Program-made: the position numbers and the translations under genes
Notes under the pieces: model-generated
What the model was told of the DNA's origin: nothing
What the model saw: the letters and a program-made list of their open reading frames with translations, nothing else
The model's database searches: none
Origin: CAIYRG01 sp035318785
GTDB lineage: Bacteria; Pseudomonadota; Alphaproteobacteria; Micropepsales; Micropepsaceae
Direction: 5' to 3'
Length of the DNA: 6,075 nucleotides
Assembly (NCBI GenBank): GCA_035318785.1
Contig: DATHDZ010000158.1
Location: 1-6,075 of the forward strand
Part shown: positions 1 through 6,042 of the stretch, piece by piece
Numbering within the stretch: position 1 is the first letter of the stretch
Layout: each line of letters begins with the position of its first letter

Positions 1-82
1 GGTCGAGGACTTCGCCAAAATTGGCTTTGGCAAAGGCGGCTATTGGGAAGACCGCGGCTATGAATGGTACGCCGGCATCTGA
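1..82 (+). CDS. 3' end of an unidentified protein (partial)
   Basis: The frame is open from the window edge (first full codon at base 2) to a TGA at 80-82, giving 26 residues. The peptide is rich in glycine and aromatic residues, with the stretches IGFGKGGYWEDRGYEWYAGI at its end. Codon use matches the neighbouring genes, and a small terminator-like hairpin sits on the stop codon, so a real gene end is likely. I do not recognise the family and assign no function. It lies on the same strand as the ior genes, but the 132-base gap with a promoter candidate suggests it is a separate transcription unit. Confidence 0.5.
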   Translation, partial: VEDFAKIGFGKGGYWEDRGYEWYAGI

Positions 83-92
83 CGCCGGTTTT
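72..92 (+). terminator. Short candidate rho-independent terminator on the upstream stop codon
   Basis: CCGGC (72-76) pairs with GCCGG (84-88) around a 7-base loop and is followed directly by TTTT (89-92). The stop codon of the upstream gene lies in the loop. The stem is only 5 bp, plus a possible G-U pair, and the T run is short, so this is suggestive rather than firm. Confidence 0.35.
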
Positions 93-109
93 CGTTATAT
101 CCGTTTGGC

Positions 110-115
110 TATAAT
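110..115 (+). promoter_or_regulatory. Candidate -10 element of the ior operon promoter
   Basis: TATAAT at 110-115 is a perfect match to the sigma-70 type -10 hexamer, about 100 bases before the iorA-like start. No good -35 lies 16-18 bases upstream: the region around 87-93 reads GGTTTTC. If functional it would need an activator or other contacts, or it may be a chance match. The transcript would carry a leader of roughly 90 bases. Confidence 0.3.
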
Positions 116-143
116 GCGCCCCGTCTTAGGGTTGTGGTATGGT

Positions 144-165
144 CCGCCGCCCTAAAAGGCGGTGG
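144..165 (+). promoter_or_regulatory. Hairpin in the leader of the ior operon
   Basis: CCGCCGCC (144-151) pairs with GGCGGTGG (158-165) as an 8-bp stem with one G-U pair and a 6-base loop CTAAAA. The segment GCCCTA (149-154) can instead pair with TAGGGC (175-180), and CCCTAA (150-155) can pair with TTAGGG (126-131). At least three mutually exclusive folds are therefore possible upstream of the ribosome binding site. No T run follows, so this is not an ordinary terminator. A regulatory role is inference. Confidence 0.25.
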
Positions 166-202
166 CGAATCGGCTAGGGCCCCCGGCATCGGCTTCAGCA
201 TC

Positions 203-208
203 AGGAGG
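203..208 (+). promoter_or_regulatory. Shine-Dalgarno that fixes the iorA-like start
   Basis: AGGAGG at 203-208 lies 6 bases before the ATG at 215. The frame stays open upstream to at least 134, but only the 215 start has this signal, and it gives the normal N-terminus and length for the family. Confidence 0.85.
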
Positions 209-214
209 CATTCA

Positions 215-670
215 ATGGTGACACTTAAGGTCAACGGCAAAACGCATGCGCTCGACATCGAGGGCGAGATGCCGCTCCTTTGGGCGTTGCGCGATGAGAT
301 CGGCCTGACCGGCACGAAGTTCGGTTGCGGCATCGCCCAATGCGGCGCCTGTACCGTTCATGTCGACGGTGTGGCGACGCGCTCCTGCTCGGTCCCCGTG
401 GCAAGCGTGGCCGGCAAGAACATCACCACCATTGAAGGTCTCGCCTCCGCCGACGGCAAGCTCCATCCGGTGCAAGCGGCCTGGGTCGCGGAAGACGTTC
501 CGCAATGCGGTTACTGCCAGTCGGGCCAAATCATGGCGGCGGCGGCGCTCCTCAGGGAAAAGCCCAATCCGACCGATGCCGACATCAATGGCATCACCAA
601 TATCTGCCGCTGCGGCACCTATATCCGCATCCGGCGCGCAATCCATCGCGCAGCCACGACCAAAGCCTGA
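215..670 (+). CDS. iorA: (2Fe-2S)-binding small subunit of an isoquinoline 1-oxidoreductase type molybdenum hydroxylase
   Basis: This 151-residue protein is the electron-transfer subunit of a xanthine oxidase family enzyme. Residues 1-75 form a plant-type ferredoxin domain with cluster ligands C38, C43, C46 and C58 (CGIAQCGAC, then RSC). Residues 76-151 form the helical [2Fe-2S]-binding domain with C98, C101, C131 and C133 (QCGYCQSG, then ICRCGTY). All eight cluster cysteines are present, and the length is typical of IorA. There is no signal peptide, so it would be exported bound to the large subunit, as is usual for such pairs. It sits 34 bases before the large-subunit gene, forming an operon. 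The family is clear. The symbol iorA reflects family resemblance only, because this group is over-annotated as isoquinoline oxidoreductase and the true substrate is unknown. Confidence 0.93.
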   Translation: MVTLKVNGKTHALDIEGEMPLLWALRDEIGLTGTKFGCGIAQCGACTVHVDGVATRSCSVPVASVAGKNITTIEGLASADGKLHPVQAAWVAEDVPQCGYCQSGQIMAAAALLREKPNPTDADINGITNICRCGTYIRIRRAIHRAATTKA

Positions 671-693
671 ACGCGCAAGCGAAACCTAGGATT

Positions 694-698
694 GGGAG
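694..698 (+). promoter_or_regulatory. Shine-Dalgarno of the iorB-like gene
   Basis: GGGAG at 694-698 lies 6 bases before the ATG at 705. It supports this start, which also places the twin-arginine motif at a normal distance from the N-terminus. Confidence 0.6.
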
Positions 699-704
699 AT
701 AAGC

Positions 705-2903
705 ATGGGACACCTTGAGCCCGTAAGCGGCGAAGACTCGCTGTCACGCCGCAAATTCATCGTCACCGGGATTTCCGCGGCCGGCGGTCTCGCGCTCGGC
801 TTCGCGTTCCCCGGTCTTGCTTTCGCGCGGCCGCTCAGTTCTGCGCCCTGGAGCAATGACGCCGTCGCCACCAACGAAATCAATGCCTGGATACTCATCG
901 ACCCCGACGAGACCATCACCATCCGCATCCCGCATGCGGAGATGGGGCAGGGCGCCGGCACCGCCAATCCGATGATCGTCGCCGAAGAGCTGGAATGCGA
1001 TTGGGCAAAGATCAAAGGCGAATTCGCCTCGCCAAATCGCAATGTGCGCGAGAACAATGTCTACAAGGATCAGAACACGGTCGGATCGCGAGGCGTTGCG
1101 ACCTCGTGGCAATATCTGCAGCAGGCCGGCGCTAGCGCGCGCGGCCGACTCATTCAGGCCGCGGCAAACCGCTGGAACGTCGCCGCCACCGAATGCGTGG
1201 CCGAAAACGGCGCGGTGCTGCACAAGGCATCCAACCGCCGCTTGACCTACGGGCAGGTTGCGGCCGATGCCTCGAAGATCAAGCTCGACAAGGAGCCCGC
1301 CATCAAATCGCCCGATCAGTTCAAACTGATCGGCAAGCCGATGCCGCGTCTCGATACGCCGGTGAAGGTGAATGGCGAAGCCAAATTCGGCATCGATAGC
1401 AAAGTGCCCGGCATGGTCTATGCCGCGATCGAGTCCTGCCCCGTCGTGGGTGGGACATTGGCATCGGTCGATGAAAGCGGCGTCGCCGGCAAGCGCGGAA
1501 TCGTCAAAGTCGTGAAGCTGAAGGATGCCGTCGCCGTCGTTGCCGACAACACCTGGCGCGCGATGGAAGGATTGAACGCCCTCAAGATCACTTGGAACTA
1601 TGGGCCGGGCGCCAATTCCGACAGCGCGCAGATGAAGCAGCTTTATCGCGACACGCTGAACGAACCGATGGTGCAAGCGCGCAAGGACGGCGACGCCGCC
1701 GGCGTCCTCGCCCAAGCGAGCAGAGTCGTGGAAGCCGTCTATGAGGTGCCGCATCTGGCCCATGCGCCGATGGAGCCGTTGAACGCGACCGTGCATCTGC
1801 AGGCCGATCGGCTTGACGTCTGGATGGGAACGCAATCGGCGTTGTCGACCTTGCAGCAGGGCGCCGAGGCCTCCGGCCTGAAGCCCGAACAAGTCTATAT
1901 CCACAACGCCTATCTCGGCGGCGGCTTCGGCCGGCGCTCAAAGAACGACGAGATGGTGCAGGCCATCGCCATTGCCAAAGACATCGGCAAACCGGTGAAG
2001 CTCACCTGGAGCCGTGAGCAGGACATGCGCGGCGACCGTTATCGCCCGCAAGCTGCCGCCAAATTCCGCGCCGCTTTGGGTCCCGACGGGATGCCGCTCG
2101 CCGTGGAAACCAAACTCGCGGTCGGTTCCATCAACCGCTCGCTCGGACGTCCGGTGGACAACGGCTTGGAAGGCCAGGCGGTCGACGGCATCGCCAACTC
2201 GCCTTACAAGATTCCGAATTTCTATGTCGGCGGCGCGATGAAGAACACCCATCTGCTGGTGAACTTCTGGCGCTCGGTCGGCGGCTCGCAGAATTGCTTC
2301 TTCTATGAGAGCTTCATCGACGAGCTAGCCCATGCGGCGGGCAAGGACCCGTTAGAATTCCGCCGCGCCATGGTCGACCGCGTCGATTTCGTGGGCGTGA
2401 TCGAGAAGCTCAACGAAAAGAGCAATTGGAAAACGAAGCTGCCCAAAGGGCAGGGGCGCGGCATTGCGGTGGCCGAAAACCACGGTTCGGTTGTGGGCAC
2501 CGTCGCCGAAGTCACCGTGAACGATCGCGACCAGATCCGCGTCGATCGCCTTGTGGTGGCGGTGGATTGCTATCACGTGGTCAACCCGAAGATCATCGAA
2601 GCTCAAATGGAATCGGGCGCGATCTACGGGCTCTCCGCGGTGCTGTATGGCGAAATGTCGGTCAAGGCCGGCCAGGTGCAGGAGCTGAACTTCGACACCT
2701 ATCGCGTCGTGCGCCAGGCCGAAGCCCCGAAGATCGAGGTCTATCTCGTGCCGTCGGGCGGTGCGAAATGGGGCGGCATCGGCGAATGCGGCACGGCGAC
2801 GATTGCGCCTGCCATCGCCAATGCCATCTTCGCGGCCAGCGGTAAGCGGGTGCGCGAATTGCCCTTGAAGAACGTGAAGCTTTCGCAGCTCGCGAGCATC
2901 TGA
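705..2903 (+). CDS. iorB: Molybdopterin-binding large subunit of an isoquinoline 1-oxidoreductase type enzyme, Tat-exported
   Basis: This 732-residue protein is the catalytic subunit that hydroxylates an aldehyde or N-heterocycle at the molybdenum cofactor. A Tat signal is visible: SRRKFIV at 14-20, a hydrophobic stretch, and a likely cleavage after A41 (AFA|RP). The domain order is the one typical of IorB: a cofactor-binding segment at about 50-200 (HAEMGQG), then the a/b hammerhead domain at about 223-297, then the main cofactor-binding region. Recognisable motifs are PMEPLNA at 355-361, LGGGFGRR at 404-411 and FWRSVGGSQN followed by ESFIDELA. The catalytic glutamate is E694 in GGIGE. After it the sequence reads CGTATIAP, where the family usually has PGTPPIAP, so a cysteine (C695) directly follows the catalytic residue. 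Length is normal for the family. No FAD subunit, cytochrome c or XdhC-like maturation gene is in the window. Substrate and electron acceptor are unknown. Confidence 0.93.
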   Translation: MGHLEPVSGEDSLSRRKFIVTGISAAGGLALGFAFPGLAFARPLSSAPWSNDAVATNEINAWILIDPDETITIRIPHAEMGQGAGTANPMIVAEELECDWAKIKGEFASPNRNVRENNVYKDQNTVGSRGVATSWQYLQQAGASARGRLIQAAANRWNVAATECVAENGAVLHKASNRRLTYGQVAADASKIKLDKEPAIKSPDQFKLIGKPMPRLDTPVKVNGEAKFGIDSKVPGMVYAAIESCPVVGGTLASVDESGVAGKRGIVKVVKLKDAVAVVADNTWRAMEGLNALKITWNYGPGANSDSAQMKQLYRDTLNEPMVQARKDGDAAGVLAQASRVVEAVYEVPHLAHAPMEPLNATVHLQADRLDVWMGTQSALSTLQQGAEASGLKPEQVYIHNAYLGGGFGRRSKNDEMVQAIAIAKDIGKPVKLTWSREQDMRGDRYRPQAAAKFRAALGPDGMPLAVETKLAVGSINRSLGRPVDNGLEGQAVDGIANSPYKIPNFYVGGAMKNTHLLVNFWRSVGGSQNCFFYESFIDELAHAAGKDPLEFRRAMVDRVDFVGVIEKLNEKSNWKTKLPKGQGRGIAVAENHGSVVGTVAEVTVNDRDQIRVDRLVVAVDCYHVVNPKIIEAQMESGAIYGLSAVLYGEMSVKAGQVQELNFDTYRVVRQAEAPKIEVYLVPSGGAKWGGIGECGTATIAPAIANAIFAASGKRVRELPLKNVKLSQLASI

Positions 2904-2913
2904 CCCGGGTCAA

Positions 2914-2957
2914 GGGCGCCTCGTCCAATGCCTGATGGGTTTTGGACGAGGCGGCCC
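2914..2957 (+). terminator. Strong inverted repeat after the ior operon, probable transcription end
   Basis: CGCCTCGTCCAA (2917-2928) pairs perfectly over 12 bp with TTGGACGAGGCG (2942-2953) around a 13-base loop. GGG (2914-2916) can extend the stem with CCC (2955-2957) past one bulged G. It starts 10 bases after the iorB-like stop. No T tract follows (the next bases are CTCGCG), so it may act as a factor-dependent terminator or as an mRNA 3'-end stabiliser. The rest of the 2904-3076 gap shows no clear gene or promoter. Confidence 0.55.
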
Positions 2958-3076
2958 CTCGCGTTCAGGCAACATTCACCATCGATGCTCCATGAAGCTC
3001 CTTATCGGGCGCGCCAGCCTAGGCGTGACAAGATTGGGGCAATGATGAATGTGAACGTCAATGGCAGGCGAGGCAC

Positions 3077-4159
3077 GTGAACTCCCGCGAGAATTGCTCT
3101 AACATTTTGAAATTCCGAATCAATTGGGCTCGCGAAGCATTGCGCAAGACGTTTCCCCTGGGCTGTCCCCTTGTCAGAGTTGCGGGTTGCGTAGTCCTGG
3201 TGGGGATTCTGTCCGCGTGCCAGACCTCGCGTCCCGTCCACATCATGACGCCGATGGTTTCGAACGGCGCCCCCGTCGCCGCCGCGCCCGCTCCTGCGCC
3301 CGTTGTCCCCAACCCGATCTATAAGGTCGGCAATCCCTACCAAGTCGGGGGCATCTGGTATTACCCGCAAGAGCAGCCCGCTTATGACGAGACCGGCATC
3401 GCCTCCTGGTACGGCATCGACTATCACGGCCGCCTGACCGCGAATGGCGAAGTGTTCGACCGCAACGGCGTCAGCGGGGCCCATCCCACGCTGCCCATGC
3501 CGGTCAATGTGCGCGTGACCAATCTCGAGAACGGCCGTTCGCTTGTGGTGCGCGTCAATGACCGCGGGCCCTATGTGAACGGGCGCATCATCGACCTCTC
3601 GGAACATGCCGCGGACCTGCTCGGGTTCCGCTTGAACGGGCTTGCGCGCGTCCGCGTCAGCTATATCGGCCGGGCCGATCTTTATGGCCCCGGGCTCGCT
3701 TCGCCCGCAGACGAGACCCCGCCGGAAATCGCATCCGCCGTTCCTGCCGCACCCGTCACCCAGGTGGATGCCATGGCCCTGCCGCCGGTGGCCGGCGTAG
3801 CCGTAGCTCCTCCGGTCGCAGCGCGGAACCTGCCCAAGCCTGTCGAACAGACGATCTTGCCGCCGCCGTCGGCTCTTGGGGCCGCGGATGGCCAAGTGGT
3901 TGAAATCCCCGTCCCATCCGCCACGGCGCTCTACGTCCAGGCCGGGGCCTTCACCTCGCCGGTCAATGCCGGATCGGTTGCGGCCAGACTGAGCAGCACG
4001 GGCGCCCGGGTGTTTCCCGGAACCAAGGACGGCCGTCCCATCTATCGGGTCCGCATCGGGCCCTTCCAGGCCGTCGAGCAGGCCGACGCGGTTCTCGCCC
4101 AGGTGCTGGCGCTTGGCCAAAATGATGTCCAGATCGTGGTCGATGCTGTCTCGAGTTGA
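3077..4159 (+). CDS. rlpA: RlpA-type septal ring lytic transglycosylase, SPOR-domain lipoprotein
   Basis: RlpA proteins cut glycan strands lacking stem peptides at the division septum. A lipobox LSAC at 45-48 follows a hydrophobic stretch, so the protein is a lipoprotein attached at C48. Residues about 105-195 form the double-psi beta-barrel (GIASWYG, TANGE, HPTLP, VNDRGP, RIIDLS). E125, H136 and D162 match in spacing the residues I recall as E120, H131 and D157, needed for activity in Pseudomonas RlpA, so it is probably active. A Pro/Ala/Val-rich linker leads to a C-terminal SPOR domain at about 284-357 (LYVQAGAF, YRVRIGPF), which binds denuded glycan at the septum. The GTG start at 3077 is the only upstream option before an in-frame stop at 3026, but its GAGG is only 3 bases away and the pre-lipobox region is long. 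A TTG at 3140 would give a more usual signal peptide. The gene overlaps the next one's upstream start codons. Confidence 0.9.
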   Translation: MNSRENCSNILKFRINWAREALRKTFPLGCPLVRVAGCVVLVGILSACQTSRPVHIMTPMVSNGAPVAAAPAPAPVVPNPIYKVGNPYQVGGIWYYPQEQPAYDETGIASWYGIDYHGRLTANGEVFDRNGVSGAHPTLPMPVNVRVTNLENGRSLVVRVNDRGPYVNGRIIDLSEHAADLLGFRLNGLARVRVSYIGRADLYGPGLASPADETPPEIASAVPAAPVTQVDAMALPPVAGVAVAPPVAARNLPKPVEQTILPPPSALGAADGQVVEIPVPSATALYVQAGAFTSPVNAGSVAARLSSTGARVFPGTKDGRPIYRVRIGPFQAVEQADAVLAQVLALGQNDVQIVVDAVSS

Positions 4160-4228
4160 TGAGTTTCCCGCGAAGCTCTTGGCGCGAATTTAACCCTCAA
4201 GGCGTTATGAGCGTGACGCGTCACCCAT

Positions 4229-4233
4229 GGAGG
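4229..4233 (+). promoter_or_regulatory. Shine-Dalgarno supporting a GTG start for the carboxypeptidase gene
   Basis: GGAGG at 4229-4233 lies 6 bases before the GTG at 4240. It is the best ribosome binding site near this gene and decides the start chosen here. The earlier candidates at 4156 (TTG), 4159 (ATG) and 4207 (ATG) have weaker or no signals. Confidence 0.55.
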
Positions 4234-4239
4234 CCCCCG

Positions 4240-5406
4240 GTGTTCCTTACGCGTTTTTCCCGTCCATTGATTTTCAGTCTTCTCGCCGGCATGGCCCTTG
4301 TTGCGGGCCGCGGTGCCCAGGCCGAAATCCTGACCAACGCCCAACACGCTCTGCTCGTCGATTATGACAGCGGCGAGGTGCTGTTCTGCAAGGCCTGCAC
4401 CGAGCCCATGCCGCCCTCATCCATGAGCAAGCTCATGACGGTGGAAGTCCTCTTTCAACGTTTGAAGGACGGAAGGCTGAAGCCGGAGGACACATTCCAC
4501 GTCTCGGAGACCGCCTGGCGTCAGGGCCAGAAGGACAACGAGTCCAAGATGTGGGTGGCGCTCAATTCCGATATCAGCATCGACGATCTTCTGAAGGGCA
4601 TCATCATCCAGTCCGGCGGCGATGCTTGCGTCGTGGTCGCCGAGGCTTTGGGCGGCTCCGAAGCGGGCTTCGCCGGCATGCTGAACGCGCGCGCCAAGGA
4701 GCTGGGCCTTACCCAGTCGCATTTCGTGAATTCCAGCGGACTTCCCGATCCCGGCCAATATATGTCCGCAGAGGATTTGGCGAAGCTCGCAGCGCATGTC
4801 ATCCGCGCCTATCCCGAATATTACAAATATTTCGCCATGAAGGATTTCACTTGGAGCAATATCCGTCAGCCCAACCGCAACACGCTGGTCGATGAGAATA
4901 TCGGCGTGGACGGGTTAAAGACGGGTCACACCGACGCCGGCGGCTATGGCATCGTCGCCTCGGCGATGCGCAATGACCACCGCTTGATCATCGTCCTCAA
5001 TGGCATGAAGAGCGAACGCGAGCGCATCAATGAAGCGCGCCGCCTGCTCGACATCGGCTATCGCGAGTTCAAGGCCTTCCAGCTCGCCGGCAAGGGCGAT
5101 GTGGTGGGCGATGCGGCCATCTGGGGCGGCGCCAAAAATTCGGTCGGCGTCACCGTCAAGGACCCCTTGCGCATCATGATGCCCGTCGCGTCGCGCCGCG
5201 ATATGAAAGTGACGCTGCGCTATGACGGGCCCGTGCGCGCGCCGGTTGCGGCCGGACAGCAGATCGGGACGCTGACGGTCTCGGTGCCGGGAAAACCGGA
5301 TAAGGTTGTACCCGCCGTCGCGGCGGAGGCAGTGCCTTCGAACGGCTTCCTCGATAAGATGATGATGGGGCTGCAGGTGCTGGTCTTCGGTGCCGACAAG
5401 GTGTGA
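4240..5406 (+). CDS. dacC: D-alanyl-D-alanine carboxypeptidase, DacC/PBP5 type (peptidase S11)
   Basis: This enzyme removes the terminal D-Ala from peptidoglycan pentapeptides in the periplasm and so limits cross-linking. From the GTG at 4240 it has 388 residues, with a compact signal peptide cleaved after A28 (AQA|E). The S11 domain spans about 29-260. Its motifs are S61-x-x-K64 (SMSK, acyl-enzyme serine), S125-G126-G127 and K227-T228-G229 (KTGHT). The second motif is normally SGN; the asparagine is replaced by glycine here (TCC GGC GGC). A PBP5-type C-terminal beta domain covers about 275-366, and the last 20 residues (from G369) look like an amphipathic membrane-anchoring helix. Alternative starts at 4156 (TTG), 4159 (ATG) and 4207 (ATG) are in frame; the 4159 ATG overlaps the rlpA stop as TGATG and would add 27 residues. 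The stop is directly followed by the tmk start. Confidence 0.92.
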   Translation: MFLTRFSRPLIFSLLAGMALVAGRGAQAEILTNAQHALLVDYDSGEVLFCKACTEPMPPSSMSKLMTVEVLFQRLKDGRLKPEDTFHVSETAWRQGQKDNESKMWVALNSDISIDDLLKGIIIQSGGDACVVVAEALGGSEAGFAGMLNARAKELGLTQSHFVNSSGLPDPGQYMSAEDLAKLAAHVIRAYPEYYKYFAMKDFTWSNIRQPNRNTLVDENIGVDGLKTGHTDAGGYGIVASAMRNDHRLIIVLNGMKSERERINEARRLLDIGYREFKAFQLAGKGDVVGDAAIWGGAKNSVGVTVKDPLRIMMPVASRRDMKVTLRYDGPVRAPVAAGQQIGTLTVSVPGKPDKVVPAVAAEAVPSNGFLDKMMMGLQVLVFGADKV

Positions 5407-6042
5407 ATGGCAGGGGCAAGAGGCAAGTTCATCAGTTTCGAAGGAGGCGAGGGCGCCGGCAAATCCACCCAGGCTAGGATGCTCCGGGACTCCCTTCAGT
5501 CGCATGGACGGGCCGTTCTTCTGACCCGCGAGCCCGGCGGTTCGCCGGGCGCCGAAGAAATCCGCAAGCTTCTGGTGGAGGGCGCGCCCGAACGCTGGAC
5601 ACCGCTCGCCGAGACTTTGCTGTTTCTTTCCGCCCGCGCCGATCACGTCGCGCGGGTGATCGAGCCAGCTCTGGCCGCCGGAACCTGGGTGATTTCGGAC
5701 CGCTTCGCGGATTCCACTTTCGTATATCAGGGAATCGCGCGCGGGCTGGGAATAGAGACCGTGCGTGGTCTTCAACGCTCGGCCCTCGGCGATTTCGCGC
5801 CCGACCTCACCATTCTGCTCGACATCGATCCAGGCGCCGGTCTCACGCGCGCGGGGCGCCGCGGCCAAGGCGAGAACCGCTTCGAGCGTTTCGATGCCGC
5901 ATTTCACGCGAAGCTGCGCGACGGTTTCTTGAAAATCGCCGCTGCCGAGCCCGCCCGTTGCGCAATCATCGACGGATCGCGCGAGGCCGATCCCATCGCC
6001 GCCGATGTGTGGCGCATTGTCGGCGAAAGGCTGCAGCCGTGA
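5407..6042 (+). CDS. tmk: Thymidylate kinase
   Basis: This cytoplasmic enzyme phosphorylates dTMP to dTDP with ATP, an essential step to dTTP. The protein has 211 residues, normal for bacterial Tmk. The P-loop is GGEGAGKST (13-21), the dTMP-binding TREPGG lies at 40-45, the DRF motif at 98-100, and the LID at about 148-160 (RAGRRGQGENRFE). The P-loop has no arginine after its acidic residue while the LID is arginine-rich, the arrangement of E. coli-like (type II) enzymes. The ATG follows the dacC TGA with no gap. AAGG at 5398-5401, inside the end of dacC, is a plausible ribosome binding site, so translation is probably coupled. The stop overlaps the next gene's start by 4 bases (GTGA). Confidence 0.97.
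   Translation: MAGARGKFISFEGGEGAGKSTQARMLRDSLQSHGRAVLLTREPGGSPGAEEIRKLLVEGAPERWTPLAETLLFLSARADHVARVIEPALAAGTWVISDRFADSTFVYQGIARGLGIETVRGLQRSALGDFAPDLTILLDIDPGAGLTRAGRRGQGENRFERFDAAFHAKLRDGFLKIAAAEPARCAIIDGSREADPIAADVWRIVGERLQP

Noticed and set aside
104..132. TTGGCT at 104-109 as a -35 element
   Set aside because: No acceptable -10 lies 16-18 bases downstream, and the hexamer runs directly into the better TATAAT at 110-115.
744..1904. Long open frame of 386 codons on the minus strand, opposite the iorB-like gene
   Set aside because: It is a mirror of a clearly coding GC-rich gene. The peptide is rich in His, Arg, Gly and Asp, with no recognisable domain, and the + strand frame has strong family motifs throughout.
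3011..3025. Small inverted repeat GCGCC/GGCG around AGCCTA upstream of rlpA
   Set aside because: The stem is only about 4 bp, expected by chance in GC-rich DNA, and nothing else supports a role.
3025..3053. Possible promoter before rlpA (GTGACA at 3025-3030)
   Set aside because: The hexamer 17 bases downstream reads AATGTG, a poor -10. A promoter probably exists in this gap, but I cannot place it.
3002..4120. Long open frame of 372 codons on the minus strand, opposite rlpA
   Set aside because: The peptide is low-complexity Gly/Arg/Asp-rich with no motif. It covers a gene with a clear lipobox, RlpA barrel and SPOR domain on the + strand.
4915..5907. Long open frame of 330 codons on the minus strand across the dacC/tmk junction
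   Set aside because: It spans two unambiguous + strand genes and their junction, and its peptide has no recognisable family features.
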